Under the pieces are notes generated by a model. The model did no database searches, was not told where the DNA came from, and was given only the letters and a program-made list of their open reading frames with translations. DNA of 64,000 bases. It comes from Psychrobacter sp. GTDB taxonomy: Bacteria; Pseudomonadota; Gammaproteobacteria; Pseudomonadales; Moraxellaceae. Below are positions 30,561 to 43,080 of this stretch, in pieces. Made by a program: the position numbers and the translations under genes. Every line of letters begins with the position of its first letter. The first letter of the stretch is position 1. The stretch is taken from NCBI GenBank assembly GCA_018260445.1, contig JAGLBE010000003.1:62001-126000 (forward strand), given 5' to 3'.

Positions 30561-32423
30561 TTAAACCACCGTCATCATAACAAGTATCAATAATACTGCC
30601 ATACCCAGTCCAAAGCTTGTGGCATAGCCTCGTAGCGAGCCGGTTTGGGTCATGGTTAATACCTTGTTACCAGCCATCGCAATGGCCGGCAAGATATTCC
30701 ATGTTTTATCCACAGGATCTGCTTTGAGTAATTTACCAATCAATAAAAAGGGTTTCACAAACACCCAGTCATACAGGGCATCAAAGCCTAAGCCATGGTA
30801 GCACCAATAATACAGGGCGCCGCCAAGCTTAGTGGCTTTAAATTTACTTAATAGTCTGCCTTTATCGACGGCATATAACAAACCGCCCAGTATCAGCCCC
30901 GCCAAGGTGGCACCCATCGCAATGAATTCTGCCGTATGTTTGCCGGCCTCTAACGTCTGGCCAACACTTTGCGGCAATACCCCCTCGAGCGGCAATGAGA
31001 ATAGCTTAGCGCCAATTACAGTAGATAGAACTAACAACACCACTAACGGTATTTGATAAGACAAGCCCGTCAGTTTGTGTGCAGGGGTTTTTTCAGCACC
31101 AAAAAAGGTCAACCAAATCAAGCGAAACGTATACAGTGCGGTTAAAAAGGCACCAAAGACGCCGGCATAAAATAGCATTTGATGACCAGTGGCATACGTC
31201 TCCCAAAGAATAGCTTCTTTAGAGTAAAAACCAGCCGTCACAAATGGAATAGCCACTAAGGCACTGCCGCCGACCACAAACGAGGCAAACACCAGCGGAA
31301 TCTTATGGCGTAGACCGCCCATTTTGAAGATATTTTGCTCGTGATGCACCGATAAAATCACCGCACCCGAGGCTAGGAATAAGAGCGCTTTGAAAAAGGC
31401 ATGAATCATCAAATGAAAGATAGCCGCTTGCCAAGCGCCAACGCCCAAAGCTAAAAACATATAGCCAATTTGGCTCATCGTCGAATAGGCCAATATGCGC
31501 TTGATATCGGTTTGCGCTAGGGCACAAAATCCCGCCACTAGCAAGGTTAAAGCGCCCACTGCGCCCACCCAATATAATAAGATATTAGGCGTGAGCTCAA
31601 ATAATGGATGCAGGCGGGCAATCAGATAAACGCCAGCCGTGACCATCGTCGCTGCGTGAATTAGGGCAGATACGGGAGTTGGCCCCGCCATGGCATCGGC
31701 AAGCCACGTGTGGAGCGGAATCTGTGCTGATTTACCCATAGCGCCGCCAACCAGCATCGTGGTAATCAACACCATGGTCGAATGGTTAAGCGCAAACATC
31801 TCTGGCGCACGGGTAATAATCTCGTGAATATTTAACGTGCCAAACTCACGGAACAATAAAAATAGGCCAAATGCCAAAAACACATCGCCCACACGGGTTA
31901 CTGTAAAGGCTTTGATAGCGGCCTTACCATTGTTGCGGTCTTCAAAATAATAGCCAATAAGTAGGTAGGAGCAAATCCCCACCCCCTCCCAGCCTAAGTA
32001 CAATAACAACAAATTATCAGCGAGCACCAACAACAGCATGCTGGCAACAAATAGATTCATATAGCTAAAAAAGCGGGCAAAACCAATGTCCCCTTTCATA
32101 TACCATGAGGCAAATAGGTGAATCAAAAAGCCGACGCCAGTAATCACGCCAAGCATGGTTAATGCCAGCCCATCAAAGCTCAGCCCAAAGTTTGGCGCAA
32201 AATCGCCCACTTGCAGCCACGTCCATAATGGCACCGCAACCACAGTAGCTGCGTCATACTGGGTTAAATAGGTGATTGAGGCGACAAGGGCGCATAAGGC
32301 CGATAGACCCATACTGCCTACCCCTAACCAAGTGGCGGACTGCTCAGACAATTTGTCGCGCATCAACGCCAGTATCAAAAAGCTTAGGGCAGGAAAGATG
32401 AAGGTTAATGGTAATACACTCAT
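30561..32423 (-). CDS. nuoL: NADH-quinone oxidoreductase subunit L
   Basis: Distal antiporter-like subunit of complex I with the long lateral helix near the C-terminus. Signatures are LGWEGVGICSYLLIGYYF, KSAQIPLHTWLADAMAGPTPVSALIHAATMVTAGVYL and RILAYSTMSQIGYM. Length 620 is normal, unlike several of its partner subunits. It starts four bases after the nuoK stop. Confidence 0.97.
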   Translation of the reverse strand: MSVLPLTFIFPALSFLILALMRDKLSEQSATWLGVGSMGLSALCALVASITYLTQYDAATVVAVPLWTWLQVGDFAPNFGLSFDGLALTMLGVITGVGFLIHLFASWYMKGDIGFARFFSYMNLFVASMLLLVLADNLLLLYLGWEGVGICSYLLIGYYFEDRNNGKAAIKAFTVTRVGDVFLAFGLFLLFREFGTLNIHEIITRAPEMFALNHSTMVLITTMLVGGAMGKSAQIPLHTWLADAMAGPTPVSALIHAATMVTAGVYLIARLHPLFELTPNILLYWVGAVGALTLLVAGFCALAQTDIKRILAYSTMSQIGYMFLALGVGAWQAAIFHLMIHAFFKALLFLASGAVILSVHHEQNIFKMGGLRHKIPLVFASFVVGGSALVAIPFVTAGFYSKEAILWETYATGHQMLFYAGVFGAFLTALYTFRLIWLTFFGAEKTPAHKLTGLSYQIPLVVLLVLSTVIGAKLFSLPLEGVLPQSVGQTLEAGKHTAEFIAMGATLAGLILGGLLYAVDKGRLLSKFKATKLGGALYYWCYHGLGFDALYDWVFVKPFLLIGKLLKADPVDKTWNILPAIAMAGNKVLTMTQTGSLRGYATSFGLGMAVLLILVMMTVV

Positions 32424-32427
32424 GTCA

Positions 32428-33162
32428 TTACCCTCTCATTTCGTTGGCAGAATCGACATCTAAATGCCCACGGCGGTGATAAAACTGCAATAAAATGGCT
32501 AGGCCAATAGAGGCTTCAGCAGCGGCTAGGGTTAAGATAAAAATAAACATCACCTGCCCATCCGCACTCACCCAATGACTACCCGCAACAATAAAAGCAA
32601 GGCCTGCAGCACTCATCATAATCTCAAGACTCATTAACATAAACAGAAAATTGCGCCGCACCATCACGCCGCACAAACCGATTGCAAAAATAATAGCGGC
32701 CAGTATCAGGCCATGCTGCATCGGGATTGCGCCCATTTGATTCATCGAAGTTGCCGAGGTTGCATGGATATCAGTATTATAGGGTGTCACCAGTTCGCTT
32801 GTGGTCATTGCATTAACGTGAGGGTCAAGCTGCGACGATGGCTGCGGTTGTATGGGCTCTATTTGGCTAGGCTGCATTTGGCTAGGCTCGGCTTGAACAG
32901 GCTCGGCTTGAACAGGCTCGGCTTGAATGGACATAGGCAAGTGAACTTGAGCTTGTTCAGCCGGTGCCTGTATTAAGTGCTCAAAAGGCAGTGGCGCATC
33001 GTGAGTGGTTACGGTACTAACATCTTGCTGCGCAGAGTTTGCCTGACTTGAAGCAGTATCTATTGCACTATCAGCTATAGTAGTAGCCGTTATGTCAGGC
33101 GTCACTACACCGCTTTGGGCGTTGTCCGATGTTGGCACAGCTGGTAAGTTTGGCGTTGTCAT
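32428..33162 (-). CDS. nuoK: NADH-quinone oxidoreductase subunit K with 142-residue N-terminal extension
   Basis: The normal NuoK core is residues 143-244 ([48 protein letters not shown]), including the membrane glutamates in LEIM and AEAS. Ahead of it lie about 142 hydrophilic residues, rich in A, Q, P, T and S and including a QAEPV repeat. The long start is preferred because AAGGAGG sits seven bases before the ATG at 33162, which overlaps the nuoJ stop (TGATG). No comparable site precedes the internal ATG at Met143. Whether the extension is kept on the mature protein is unknown. Confidence 0.9.
   Translation of the reverse strand: MTTPNLPAVPTSDNAQSGVVTPDITATTIADSAIDTASSQANSAQQDVSTVTTHDAPLPFEHLIQAPAEQAQVHLPMSIQAEPVQAEPVQAEPSQMQPSQIEPIQPQPSSQLDPHVNAMTTSELVTPYNTDIHATSATSMNQMGAIPMQHGLILAAIIFAIGLCGVMVRRNFLFMLMSLEIMMSAAGLAFIVAGSHWVSADGQVMFIFILTLAAAEASIGLAILLQFYHRRGHLDVDSANEMRG
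32861..32929. repeat. 15-bp tandem repeats inside nuoK
   Basis: Two copies of ATTTGGCTAGGCTGC-type units are followed by three of GGCTCGGCTTGAACA type. All keep the frame and on the minus strand encode the QAEPV / PSQMQ stretch of the NuoK extension. Confidence 0.85.
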
Positions 33163-33956
33163 CAGCGACCCTCCTTGTTAGGCTTATTAGGTTTAGAGGC
33201 TGATAAGTGCATCGCTGGGGTTACTGGCGCTTGGGTTAAAAAATCTTGTGCATTAACCGGGTCATACTCATAGGCAGCAACAGGATGAGCACTCTCTAAA
33301 ATGCCGCCCTTATGAGCACCTTCATTGCTATGGCTGCTATGGCTGACATTTTCGTCATCCAAGGCCTTTTTGCCTAGATGATAAGCGGCAACTAAGGCGC
33401 CTAACAATAACATGGCGGCAACTTCTACCAGCATCAGATACTCGCTAAACAACGCTATACCGACCTGCTTAGCCGACACGGTTTCTGTGCCCATCATTGG
33501 CAGACTTGTGCTGGCTACTGGCAGGCTTGTACCGGCTACCCCAGCTATATGAGCGGCGGCGCTACTGTTACTGCTATCGCCATGCCCCATAGCAATCATG
33601 GCATATAACACCACAGCGATAATCAACGTCAGCCCTGTGGGCACTGCCCAAACTTCTCCTGATAACCAGCGGCTTTCACGCTCATCATTTTTGATGCCGA
33701 TGTTGAGCATCATAATGACAAAGACGAATAACACCAAGATAGCGCCAGCATAGACAATCACTTGTAAGGCACCGGCAAACGGCGCGCCCACAATAAAAAA
33801 GATGCCTGCCAGTGCCAGCAAAGAGACAATCATGGATAATATAGCATGCACGGGGTTGGCTAACATTATCACCCGTAAACTTGCGATAATAGCGACTAAA
33901 CCAAGCGCATAGAACCCGACCAAGGGTGCATTATCAAACCAGTGTAACCAACTCAT
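33162..33956 (-). CDS. nuoJ: NADH-quinone oxidoreductase subunit J, enlarged
   Basis: Membrane subunit of complex I next to NuoK and NuoA. Five helices are visible; [21 protein letters not shown] and [21 protein letters not shown] are typical. Length is 264 against about 170-184 in relatives. Extra sequence lies in a Ser/Ala/Gly loop (about residues 125-155) and in a soluble C-terminal tail of about 60 residues ([12 protein letters not shown]... to the end). It overlaps nuoI by four bases and nuoK by one codon edge. Confidence 0.95.
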   Translation of the reverse strand: MSWLHWFDNAPLVGFYALGLVAIIASLRVIMLANPVHAILSMIVSLLALAGIFFIVGAPFAGALQVIVYAGAILVLFVFVIMMLNIGIKNDERESRWLSGEVWAVPTGLTLIIAVVLYAMIAMGHGDSSNSSAAAHIAGVAGTSLPVASTSLPMMGTETVSAKQVGIALFSEYLMLVEVAAMLLLGALVAAYHLGKKALDDENVSHSSHSNEGAHKGGILESAHPVAAYEYDPVNAQDFLTQAPVTPAMHLSASKPNKPNKEGR

Positions 33957-34501
33957 GGCAATAAACTCCTTAAATCCACAGGTGCGGCTTCGTTTTGCGC
34001 CGCGCCCTTGGGTTTGTCTGCAATCGCCATACCGGACACTCGGTAATAATTATAATCAGGATATTTTCCAGGCCCGGATATCAGTAGATGCTCTTTTTCG
34101 TACACCAAATTTTGCCGCACATACTCACCCATTTCAAAGTCTGGCGTTAGCTGAATCGCTGTGGTGGGGCAAGCCTCTTCACACATGCCACAAAAAATGC
34201 AGCGTGAAAAGTTAATCCGAAAAAATTCTGGGTACCAGCGCCCATCCTCACGCTCTGCTTTTTGTAGCGAGATGCAAGCCACGGGGCACGCCACCGCACA
34301 TAGGTTACACGCAACGCAGCGTTCATCGCCATCAGGGTCTCGGGTGAGGACAATGCGACCGCGAAAACGCGGCGGCACCGGCACCGGTTGCTCGGGATAC
34401 AAAATGGTATCACGCGGCCTAAAAGCATGGCTATTCACCATCCACATCGAGCGAACAATGGTAAAGATACCCACGACCGTATTTTTCAATGTTTTAAACA
34501 T
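33953..34501 (-). CDS. nuoI: NADH-quinone oxidoreductase subunit I
   Basis: Carries the two [4Fe-4S] clusters N6a and N6b that pass electrons toward NuoB. Two CxxCxxCxxxCP motifs are visible: [15 protein letters not shown] and [15 protein letters not shown]. Length 182 is normal. It overlaps nuoJ by ATGA. The 162 bases between it and nuoH are unusually long for this operon and contain no gene I can support. Confidence 0.97.
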   Translation of the reverse strand: MFKTLKNTVVGIFTIVRSMWMVNSHAFRPRDTILYPEQPVPVPPRFRGRIVLTRDPDGDERCVACNLCAVACPVACISLQKAEREDGRWYPEFFRINFSRCIFCGMCEEACPTTAIQLTPDFEMGEYVRQNLVYEKEHLLISGPGKYPDYNYYRVSGMAIADKPKGAAQNEAAPVDLRSLLP

Positions 34502-34663
34502 GCGACAGTCTCTACAGGCTAATCAGTTAATATATGACTTATTATGATTGGGCAACTTCTTTACAACTTGCGTCAAAGGCTACACATACTGTTATTAGAA
34601 TTATCTGCTTCATTGTGACAGCGACCTTGACTTATGACATCCTTGGTTTCAAACCTTATTATT

Positions 34664-35713
34664 TTAGGAGGTACTCGACATCAAAATCATTGCCGCCGTC
34701 ATCAATAAGTTCACCAAAGCCACGGGTAAGCAGACTTTCCAACCAAAATTCATCACCTGATCATAGCGGGGGCGCATTAATGACCCACGTGCCAAAACAA
34801 ACATGGTCATAAAGAATAACGTTTTTATAATAAACCAAAATGCCGGTGGTAAGAAGGCAAAACCTAAATGCAGCGGCGCATCCCAGCCACCAAAAAACAA
34901 ACAGGTCATCAGTGCCGAGATGAGTACCACATTGACGTATTCACCGATGAAGAACATACCAAATTTCATCCCTGAATACTCGACATGATAGCCCTCGGCA
35001 AGCTCTTGCTCAGCTTCAGGCTGATCAAAGGGATGTCGATGCGTGACCGCAACACCTGCCACGATGAAGGTTAAAAACCCTAAAAACTGCGGAAACACAT
35101 TCCAGTGCCAAAAGCCGCCGGTTTGCATCACCACAATATCGCGCAGGTTAAACGAGCCGGTCAATGCGACCACGCCCATAAGCGATAGGCCCAAAAACAC
35201 CTCATAGCTGATGGTTTGCGCTGCCGAACGTAATCCGCCTAATAAGGAATATTTGTTCTCAGATGCCCAGCCCCCAAACATCACGGCATATACTGCCATA
35301 CCTGCCATCGCAAAAAAGAACAAAATACCAATGTTCCAATCGGCCACACCTAAGGTGGGTGAAATAGGAATGATGGCAAACGAGGCAATGGCAGTAAACA
35401 TCGCAATGGCTGGCGCTAAGATAAACATAAATTTATCAGCAAACTTTGGTGTCCAATCTTCTTTAAAAAAGATTTTTAACATGTCGGCGACCAGTTGCAA
35501 CGAGCCAAAGGGGCCAACTCGATTTGGGCCATAGCGGTCTTGCCAAAGCGCTAACATTCGCCGCTCATAGATAATCATGGCCGCTGCCACCATCACCACC
35601 ACTAAAAAAATAACTAACGCTTGACCGACTAAAAAAAGTACCGTCCAAGCCTCATAAGACAGAGATTGACTTAAAAAACTGGGTACATTAGGAATAATAC
35701 GAATGCTTTGCAT
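34664..35713 (-). CDS. nuoH: NADH-quinone oxidoreductase subunit H
   Basis: Membrane subunit forming much of the quinone-entry chamber. Typical blocks are [39 protein letters not shown] and [27 protein letters not shown]. About eight helices over 349 residues, a normal size. Its ATG begins one base after the nuoG stop, so coupling is close. Confidence 0.97.
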   Translation of the reverse strand: MQSIRIIPNVPSFLSQSLSYEAWTVLFLVGQALVIFLVVVMVAAAMIIYERRMLALWQDRYGPNRVGPFGSLQLVADMLKIFFKEDWTPKFADKFMFILAPAIAMFTAIASFAIIPISPTLGVADWNIGILFFFAMAGMAVYAVMFGGWASENKYSLLGGLRSAAQTISYEVFLGLSLMGVVALTGSFNLRDIVVMQTGGFWHWNVFPQFLGFLTFIVAGVAVTHRHPFDQPEAEQELAEGYHVEYSGMKFGMFFIGEYVNVVLISALMTCLFFGGWDAPLHLGFAFLPPAFWFIIKTLFFMTMFVLARGSLMRPRYDQVMNFGWKVCLPVALVNLLMTAAMILMSSTS

Positions 35714-35714
35714 A

Positions 35715-38700
35715 CTAACCTCCCTGCCCCTCTAAATATGGGTTTGCTGGTACTGTCACCGCTATGCCGTCCCCTAATAGGCTTGGGGGGTCTATTTTGG
35801 CAACCGAAGCGGGAAGATTACCATGCACAATTGGCACTTGACCGACCGGATAACCAATACAACCTGCGGCTAGATACGCCACGATGTTGACAGGCAGTTC
35901 AATACGCAAACCATCAATGGTAATTGCCAACCAGTCATTTTTGCTAAGTTGCCAATGTTCAGCATCCTCAGCACCGACATGAAATGCGGCTGTTGGTAAT
36001 TGCTTGGCGACTAAGGGACTACGATGCGACATGGGCGAGCTGGCAAATAAATGATACACGGGCACCAGTTTGGCCTGACCCTGAAAAAGACTGGTTTTAA
36101 TAGGTGCTGTTAAGGTAGGTGCAATGTACTCACGTTTATCATGCCTGCTAGTGTCATCCAATAAATCAAACAAGCGGATGCCAGAGTCGCCTTGTTTTAG
36201 ATGACCACCAACTTCGTCTTGGTATTTGTTCCAAGCTTGCGGCGAATTCCAACCCGCTGCTTGTGCAAAGGGAATCATGGCACTCGGGGTTTTATCGCCT
36301 GCGTACCCTTCCATCGAAAAAGTCAAGGCGGTGTCCAAATCTTTAGGCTGCATCGGCTCATGCACCGATAAAGGCGCGCGCATCGCGGTTCGTCCCGAAT
36401 AACGCCTCGGTTCACGGGCAATTTTCAGCCCAGTAATACGAAAATCAGCGCTGGGTGCGGCCTGTTTAATGCCCGCTAAATGAGGATGGGTTTTAATTAG
36501 CTCGTTAATGACATCATCAAGCTGCGTCCAATCAAGTGGTAGTTGATGCAAACTGGTTTCAAGCGCGTGCAACCAGCGCCACCCCTCTTTAATTGTATTC
36601 ATCGGGTTATAATAGTTGGGGTCATACACTTGAAAAAAGCGCTGTGCACGGCCTTCTGCAGAAACCAGCGTGCCATCTGCTTCGGCAAAGCTAGCAGCAG
36701 GCAATACCACGTCCACAAATTTATGCCAATCTAATAGCTGATGGTCGAGGGCAATAACCGTTTTCTCGTTTAGCAAATCTGCTAATTTGTCGATATCAAT
36801 GGCGTCAGTTAATTGATTTTCTGCCACAATAACCGCATCAAAATCTGCTGCAAGCAGGGCTTCAACTGGTTGTCCGCCCAACAAACACACCCCAATACTG
36901 TTGGCATCTGGTACTGTTAGATACAACCCTGCAGGCGCAAACGCCTCTTTGGGGTCTTTTAAGCTCAACACCGCTTCGGACTGTGCTGATGCTGGCGGCT
37001 GATAGTCTTTAGCATCGCGATTCAACTTATCCTGAGCCGTCTCGTTTGTGTTAACGATTAGGTTTTCAGGCTTTGCCGCAAGCTCTTGATCATGGTTGGG
37101 CTGATTGGCAACTTGTTGCGCCCTAAGCTTGGCATCTTGCACTTGGGCATTGTGCCGCTCGATTTGCGCATTGCTATAAGCGTCAATGCTGGCACGCTTG
37201 TCAGTCAGGGCTTGAGCGATTTGCGCTGCCGCTTCTATAATCGCCACGCTAAATAAACTAGTGCCTGACACCACTAAAGGCTTATCTGCCATGACCAAAT
37301 CATAGGCAATCGCCTGTGCCAAATCTTGCATCGGGTTTGCGGCGCTGGGTTGAATCGCCGCTGTCGCCGCTGTGTGGTTAGTATGATTAGTGTGGTTAGT
37401 ATCATGGCTATCAGCAGGCCCTGTTTCTTGATGTTGTGAGCGTTCAATTTGCTCTAAATCGTCAGTAAAATTCGCAATACACCGGGCAACACTAAAGCCA
37501 AGAGTGGCAATATCTTCAGGGGTGGCCACACAGCTTACTTTACTGATATCATCCAATTTTGTCTGTACCACATCAGCAATGTACACAGGGCTAAGCGCAT
37601 TTTGACCAATGCGCTGCACCGGCTCAGCAAGCCAAGCTTCAGTTTTTAGCGCTGCTGCCATTTTCAAGGCTTTGTTTTTTGCTGACTGGCGAATCGACAA
37701 AGCAACTCTGGCACTGGTTTGGGTCACATCTTCGCCCAAAATAAACACAGCATCATAACTTTCTATATCACTGATACTTGGGTTATTGATACCTTGGGTG
37801 GTCAAAATCTCAATACATTTTTCGACCAACAATTGTTGATGATGATTTAGCCCTGTCGAAAAATTATCAAAGCCGACCAGTTTTTTTAGGGCAAAGTTGG
37901 TCTCTAAACTGGCTCTTGGCGAGCCAATACCAATCACTTTTTTGCCTGCTAAGCGCTTAACGGTTTCATCTAGCGCATAATCAACATTAATTTTAACCGG
38001 TTTGTCATTAATGCGCTCAATGGCTTGTACCGGTCGGTCATCACGATTGACATAGCCGTAACCAAAACGGCCTAAGTCGCATAAAAAATAGCGATTGACC
38101 GTACCGTGATAGCGGTTTTCGATGCGGCGCAACTCGCCATAGCGTTCGCCGGGCGAAATGTTGCAACCCGACGAACAGCCATGACAAACGCTGGGGGCGT
38201 ATTGCATATCCCATTTACGGTTATAGCGCTCAGAATGGGTTTTATCAGTAAACACGCCAGTCGGGCATACTTCGGTCAAATTGCCAGAAAACTCACTTTC
38301 AAACTGACCGTCTTGTTCACGGCCAAAATATACCCGATTGCTAGAGGCAAACACGCCCAAATCTGTGCCACCCGCGTAGTCTTTATAATAGCGAACACAG
38401 CGGTAACAAGCGATACAGCGGTTCATCTCGTGGGCGATAAAAGGACCAAGCTCTTGGTTGTGATGGGTGCGTTTGGTAAACCGATAACGGCGTTTGTGAT
38501 GACCGGACATATAGGTCATGTCCTGCAAATGGCAATGCCCACCCTCTTCACAGGTGGGGCAATCGTGCGGATGATTGGTCATTAAAAATTCGACAATAGA
38601 CTGTCTAAACGCTTTAGCCTCGCTATCATCAACCGATATATACATATTATCAGTAGGCGCAACCATACACGACATCACTAAACGGCCGCGTCCTGCTTTG

Positions 38701-38876
38701 GCATCGTCGGCATTTTGAAACTGCTTGACCGCACACTGACGGCAGGAACCTACCGAGCCTAGCGCAGGATGATAGCAAAAATAAGGCACATCGATACCAA
38801 GCGACAAACACGCTGCTAAAAGGTTGTCTGCACCATTGACTTCAACTTGTTTACCATCAACATTTATAATCGCCAT
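35715..38876 (-). CDS. nuoG: NADH-quinone oxidoreductase subunit G with low-complexity inserts
   Basis: Large iron-sulfur subunit of the peripheral arm. The N-terminal [2Fe-2S] site is in [18 protein letters not shown], followed by [24 protein letters not shown] and a molybdopterin-oxidoreductase-like body with CHGCSSGCN. At 1053 residues it exceeds the about 900 usual. The extra length includes a Asn-His-Thr repeat region (about 485-515, three NHT copies) and a Gln/Ala/Asn-rich stretch (about 590-660). GAGGAG precedes the ATG. Confidence 0.95.
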   Translation of the reverse strand: MAIINVDGKQVEVNGADNLLAACLSLGIDVPYFCYHPALGSVGSCRQCAVKQFQNADDAKAGRGRLVMSCMVAPTDNMYISVDDSEAKAFRQSIVEFLMTNHPHDCPTCEEGGHCHLQDMTYMSGHHKRRYRFTKRTHHNQELGPFIAHEMNRCIACYRCVRYYKDYAGGTDLGVFASSNRVYFGREQDGQFESEFSGNLTEVCPTGVFTDKTHSERYNRKWDMQYAPSVCHGCSSGCNISPGERYGELRRIENRYHGTVNRYFLCDLGRFGYGYVNRDDRPVQAIERINDKPVKINVDYALDETVKRLAGKKVIGIGSPRASLETNFALKKLVGFDNFSTGLNHHQQLLVEKCIEILTTQGINNPSISDIESYDAVFILGEDVTQTSARVALSIRQSAKNKALKMAAALKTEAWLAEPVQRIGQNALSPVYIADVVQTKLDDISKVSCVATPEDIATLGFSVARCIANFTDDLEQIERSQHQETGPADSHDTNHTNHTNHTAATAAIQPSAANPMQDLAQAIAYDLVMADKPLVVSGTSLFSVAIIEAAAQIAQALTDKRASIDAYSNAQIERHNAQVQDAKLRAQQVANQPNHDQELAAKPENLIVNTNETAQDKLNRDAKDYQPPASAQSEAVLSLKDPKEAFAPAGLYLTVPDANSIGVCLLGGQPVEALLAADFDAVIVAENQLTDAIDIDKLADLLNEKTVIALDHQLLDWHKFVDVVLPAASFAEADGTLVSAEGRAQRFFQVYDPNYYNPMNTIKEGWRWLHALETSLHQLPLDWTQLDDVINELIKTHPHLAGIKQAAPSADFRITGLKIAREPRRYSGRTAMRAPLSVHEPMQPKDLDTALTFSMEGYAGDKTPSAMIPFAQAAGWNSPQAWNKYQDEVGGHLKQGDSGIRLFDLLDDTSRHDKREYIAPTLTAPIKTSLFQGQAKLVPVYHLFASSPMSHRSPLVAKQLPTAAFHVGAEDAEHWQLSKNDWLAITIDGLRIELPVNIVAYLAAGCIGYPVGQVPIVHGNLPASVAKIDPPSLLGDGIAVTVPANPYLEGQGG

Positions 38877-38988
38877 GCCTGTTTATACTCCTCTACATCA
38901 CATCATTGGCCGCTATTCACCGTTTAACAGTCTAAAATCTGAAACGGCTTTCACACCTATTTTTTTGCAATCTGCTATCAGTAACCGG

Positions 38989-40581
38989 TTAATTAGATGC
39001 ATGACCCGTTGTGTTGACTACAGCAGCACTGTTTGGGCTATGTTTGGCCACGCCAGATATAACTTTTTTGATGCCTGATTCGTCCCATTGCGACGTGTCA
39101 ATATCCGCTGTTGGCACATGGGGGATAATTTTGTCATCGAATTCATGGCGAAAGTATTTTAGGGCACTCATTAAAGGCTCCATGGCGCCGGGCGCATGGG
39201 CACAAAAGGTTTTGCCAAGCCATAAATCTTTGGTCAACCCTTCTAACTTTTCAACATCGCCAGGCTGTCCCTCACCATCGTCAATGGCAGTTAGCAGTTT
39301 AACCCCCCACGGCAAGCCATCTCGGCAGGGTGTACAAAAACCGCAAGACTCACGTTGAAAAAATATCTCCAGATTTTTAAGCAGTGGCACCATATCTTGT
39401 GATTCATCCACCACCATAATCAGCCCCGTCCCCAGACGGCTACCGGCATTTTGGATACTGGTAAAGTCCATCGCCAAATCAAGATGGTCTGGGGTTAAAA
39501 AGTCGGTTGATGCGCCGCCTGGTAACCACGCTTTAAGGCGTTTGCCGCCTATCATACCGCCGGCGAAACCTTCAATGATTTCACGAGCGCTATAACCAAA
39601 AGGCAACTCCCATAGACCAGGGTCATTCACTAAGCCTGAGCAGCCAAATAGTTTAGTGCCCGGGGTGTCGGTATTGCCTTTTATCTTGCTAAGCGACTGA
39701 TACCATTCAAAGCCATTCACCAGAATGGCCGGCATATTGCATAAGGTTTCGACGTTATTGACCACGGTCGGACGCCCCCAAGCCCCAGAAATTTGCGGAA
39801 ATGGTGGTTTAGTACGGGGATTGGCACGGCGACCCTCTAAACAGTTGATTAACGCTGTCTCCTCGCCGCAAATATAACGCCCTACCCCAGTATGCACATG
39901 CAGATTAAAACTAAAGGTGGAACCTAAAATGTTGTTGCCCAATAAATTATTGGCTAGACACTCGCTAATCGCCGCCATCAAACGCTGTGCGGCAATGATG
40001 TATTCGCCACGAATAAAGATATAGCCATCGGTCGCCCCAATGGCATGAGCAGTAATCAGCATTCCCTCAATCAATAAAAAAGGCAAACGCTCCATCAACA
40101 GCCTATCTTTAAAGGTGCCCGGCTCCATCTCGTCAGCATTACAAATAAGATAACGTGGCCCACCATCTGGCGGCGACATAAAGGTCCATTTTAGCCCCGC
40201 GTTAAAGCCAGCACCGCCACGCCCCCGCACATTGGCCGCTTTAATCATATCGCCCACGTCTTTAGGGCTTTTATTGAGCGCATTTTTTAAGCCATCAAAC
40301 CCTTGTAAGCTTTGATAAGTGGCCAAATCGAGCACCGTATCATGGTGCGCCAAACGCCAAGTTAATGGCTTGGTCTGCATGGTGGCGGTGGCTTTATCAC
40401 CATAAATAGGCACCCGTTGCTGGTTAAGCTGGCTTGGGGCAAGCCCTGCCTTACGCGTGGCAAATTGCTCACGGATGCTCAGACGCTGCGTTGGCTGACT
40501 GTGCTCATTATACTGACTGGGCTGACTGGCCGTGTTGTTCAGGGCGCTTGTTGTGATACCGTTATTGTTGACATCGGTCAT
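38989..40581 (-). CDS. nuoF: NADH-quinone oxidoreductase subunit F with N-terminal extension
   Basis: NADH-oxidising FMN subunit. The NADH/FMN motifs [13 protein letters not shown] and [14 protein letters not shown] and the N3 cluster motif [12 protein letters not shown] are present. At 530 residues it is about 85 longer than E. coli NuoF. The excess is an Asn/Gln/Ser/Thr-rich N-terminus. Its ATG overlaps the nuoE stop and has GGAG about ten bases upstream, so the long form is supported. Confidence 0.96.
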   Translation of the reverse strand: MTDVNNNGITTSALNNTASQPSQYNEHSQPTQRLSIREQFATRKAGLAPSQLNQQRVPIYGDKATATMQTKPLTWRLAHHDTVLDLATYQSLQGFDGLKNALNKSPKDVGDMIKAANVRGRGGAGFNAGLKWTFMSPPDGGPRYLICNADEMEPGTFKDRLLMERLPFLLIEGMLITAHAIGATDGYIFIRGEYIIAAQRLMAAISECLANNLLGNNILGSTFSFNLHVHTGVGRYICGEETALINCLEGRRANPRTKPPFPQISGAWGRPTVVNNVETLCNMPAILVNGFEWYQSLSKIKGNTDTPGTKLFGCSGLVNDPGLWELPFGYSAREIIEGFAGGMIGGKRLKAWLPGGASTDFLTPDHLDLAMDFTSIQNAGSRLGTGLIMVVDESQDMVPLLKNLEIFFQRESCGFCTPCRDGLPWGVKLLTAIDDGEGQPGDVEKLEGLTKDLWLGKTFCAHAPGAMEPLMSALKYFRHEFDDKIIPHVPTADIDTSQWDESGIKKVISGVAKHSPNSAAVVNTTGHASN

Positions 40582-41087
40582 ACATAATACTCCAGTAGCT
40601 CGGCGACCTCAGTTACTGCCACAGGGCCAAAAGTATCTTCATCAATCAATACCGCAGGCCCTTTGTCGCAGTTGCCTAGGCAACAAATTGGCAATAGGGT
40701 AAAACGTCCATCGGGCGTGGTTTGACCATAGTCAATGCCCAATTGTGACTTAAGTTCAGTGACGAGCACTTCGTAACCAGTCAGATAACAGGCCACCGAA
40801 TCACAGACCAAAATAACATGACGTCCTACAGGCGAGCGATAAATGCGATTATAAAACGTGGCAACGCCTTCTATATCCGTAACAGGCACATCCAATAGGT
40901 TGGCAATGGCATTGACTTGGGCCGCGTCTACCCAGCCGTTGCGTTTTTGCACCAGCTTCAGCGCATCGAGCGAGGCCGCGCGTGCTTGCGGATAATGATG
41001 GGTATATTCATGGATGCTATTAATTTCATCACGGGTTAAGATACTGGCCACATCAACGGTTGGGGCTTTATCGGTCACAATTTTCAC
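40578..41087 (-). CDS. nuoE: NADH-quinone oxidoreductase subunit E
   Basis: Thioredoxin-like [2Fe-2S] (N1a) subunit of the peripheral arm, pairing with NuoF. The four ligands fit the pattern C-x4-5-C...C-x3-[11 protein letters not shown] and [15 protein letters not shown]. Length 169 is normal. It lies 122 bases after nuoCD; that gap holds a 13-bp duplication at 41105-41130. Confidence 0.96.
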   Translation of the reverse strand: MKIVTDKAPTVDVASILTRDEINSIHEYTHHYPQARAASLDALKLVQKRNGWVDAAQVNAIANLLDVPVTDIEGVATFYNRIYRSPVGRHVILVCDSVACYLTGYEVLVTELKSQLGIDYGQTTPDGRFTLLPICCLGNCDKGPAVLIDEDTFGPVAVTEVAELLEYYV

Positions 41088-41104
41088 AGTGCCAATCCTT
41101 TACG

Positions 41105-41130
41105 ATTAGGGTGTTATATTAGGGTGTTAT
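41105..41130. repeat. 13-bp perfect tandem duplication upstream of nuoE
   Basis: ATTAGGGTGTTAT twice in contact, within the nuoCD-nuoE gap, 18 bases before the nuoE start. Confidence 0.85.
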
Positions 41131-41209
41131 GTTGATAACAGGGTCAATTTATTAAAAATCTGGTTAACCTAGCACGGTATTCACTATCTCTACCTATCTG
41201 TATCAGCCT

Positions 41210-43021
41210 CTATCTGTCGGTATCGGCCATCACAATATCAATGGACGCAAGATAGATAATTAAATCGGATACCAGGCTGCCATTAATCACCGACGGCATT
41301 TGTTGTAAATGCGCAAAGGTTGGGGTGCGGATACGGGTGCGATAGCTCATGGTCGATTTATCCGAGGTTAGATAATAACTGTTAATCCCTTTGGTCGCCT
41401 CTACCATCATTGAGGATTCACCCGCTGGCATTACCGGCCCCCAAGATACCGAAATAAAGTGGTTAATTAAGGTTTCGATATCATTTAAGGTGCGGTCTTT
41501 GGGCGGCGGCACTGACAGCGGATGGTCCGCTTTATAAGGGCCTGCGGGCATATTGTCCATACATTGACGAATAATACGCAGCGATTGGCGAATTTCTTCG
41601 ATTTTTACCATGCAGCGGTCATAAGCGTCGCCATTATAGCCAATGGGCACCTCAAAGTCATAATTTTCGTAGCCCATATAGGGGCGTGCCTTACGCAAAT
41701 CAAACGCAACGCCCGTCGCCCTTAGCCCCGCGCCTGTCACTCCCCATGCTAGAGCATGCTTGGCATCATATTGCGCCACGCTTTGGGTACGCCCTTTTAG
41801 TACCGAGTTTTGCATCGCTGCTTTGACATACTCATCTAAACGCTTTGGCATCCAGTCTAAAAATTCTCGCACCAAACGTTGCCAGCCGTGCGGCAGGTCT
41901 GCTGCGGTGCCACCGATGCGAAACCAAGCGGGGTGCATCCGAAATCCGGTGACCGCTTCGATAACGTCGTAAGCTTTTTGCCGATCGGTAAACATATAAA
42001 ACACAGGGGTCATGCCGCCTGCATCTTGAATAAAGGTACCAAAATACAGCAGGTTGTTGGTAATTCGAAAAAACTCACTCATCATCACACGTATGGTTTG
42101 GGCGCGCTCAGGTACGGTAATGCCTGCCAATTGCTCTACCGCCATCACATAGGGCAACTCATTCATCACCCCACCTAAATAATCGATGCGGTCGGTATAG
42201 GGAATATACGAGTGCCAAGTCTGGCGCTCGGCCATTTTTTCGGCGCCGCGGTGATGATAGCCAATATCAGGAATACAATCGATGACCTCTTCGCCATCTA
42301 GCTGCAATACTAAGCGAAAGGCACCATGCGCCGAGGGGTGATTGGGACCAAGGTTTAAAAACATGAAATCTTCATCACGTCCCGAACGCTTCATGCCCCA
42401 TTCTTCGGGCACAAAGCGCAGGTTTTCTTGCTCAAACTGCTGCTTGGCAGCGTTTAAAAAATAGGGACTAAACTCCGTAGCACGGGCATGATACTCTTTA
42501 CGTAGCGGATGTCCTTCCCAATATTTGGGCAATAAAATTCGGGTTAAATGCGGATGCCCGTCAAACACGATGCCAAACATGTCCCATACTTCGCGCTCAT
42601 ACCAATTGGCATTGGGCCAAATTTTGGTCGCCGTGGGTAGGCTTAAATCATCTTCGGATAACGCGACTTTAACCCGAATGTCATGGTTACGCTCAAGCGA
42701 CATCAGATGATAAAACACGGTAAAGTCGCTATCTGGCAAGCCATCACGGTGCTGGCGCAGCCGCTCATCGATGGCCGATAAATCGAGCAGCATGACATAT
42801 GGCTTGGGCAAGGTACGCAAAAACAGTAAGATATCGAGCACATCTTGACGCGCTACCCATATCGTTGGCATCGCATCAAAGGTCTTTTGCTCGACAAACT
42901 TACCGGCAAAACGATGCCCCAGCTCACGCAATACCGCATGCTGCGGGTTAGGCTGTTGACCGCCTGCATTGGCAGCTTGACTATCTTGCGTCGCTTTTTT
43001 ATTGTCCACTACTGTCACCAT
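41210..43021 (-). CDS. nuoCD: NADH-quinone oxidoreductase fused subunits C and D
   Basis: The N-terminal part (to about residue 190) is the 30-kDa NuoC domain ([42 protein letters not shown]) and the rest is the 49-kDa NuoD domain ([55 protein letters not shown]). This fusion is the rule in gammaproteobacteria. Together they form the quinone-site side of the peripheral arm. Length 603 is normal. It follows nuoB by 59 bases. Confidence 0.97.
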   Translation of the reverse strand: MVTVVDNKKATQDSQAANAGGQQPNPQHAVLRELGHRFAGKFVEQKTFDAMPTIWVARQDVLDILLFLRTLPKPYVMLLDLSAIDERLRQHRDGLPDSDFTVFYHLMSLERNHDIRVKVALSEDDLSLPTATKIWPNANWYEREVWDMFGIVFDGHPHLTRILLPKYWEGHPLRKEYHARATEFSPYFLNAAKQQFEQENLRFVPEEWGMKRSGRDEDFMFLNLGPNHPSAHGAFRLVLQLDGEEVIDCIPDIGYHHRGAEKMAERQTWHSYIPYTDRIDYLGGVMNELPYVMAVEQLAGITVPERAQTIRVMMSEFFRITNNLLYFGTFIQDAGGMTPVFYMFTDRQKAYDVIEAVTGFRMHPAWFRIGGTAADLPHGWQRLVREFLDWMPKRLDEYVKAAMQNSVLKGRTQSVAQYDAKHALAWGVTGAGLRATGVAFDLRKARPYMGYENYDFEVPIGYNGDAYDRCMVKIEEIRQSLRIIRQCMDNMPAGPYKADHPLSVPPPKDRTLNDIETLINHFISVSWGPVMPAGESSMMVEATKGINSYYLTSDKSTMSYRTRIRTPTFAHLQQMPSVINGSLVSDLIIYLASIDIVMADTDR

Positions 43022-43080
43022 GTTTAGCGATTACCTTAAAGTCATTGATAGTTATAACACATAGCCTATACGTCAAGTTA

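Noticed and set aside
32428..33162. Frameshift or misjoined gene as the cause of the long NuoK
   Set aside because: The extension is in frame, has a strong ribosome site, and ends directly in the intact NuoK core, so a sequencing frameshift is not needed.
34534..34812. Plus-strand reading frame across the nuoI-nuoH gap
   Set aside because: It runs opposite to the nuo operon, overlaps the end of nuoH, and shows no family resemblance.
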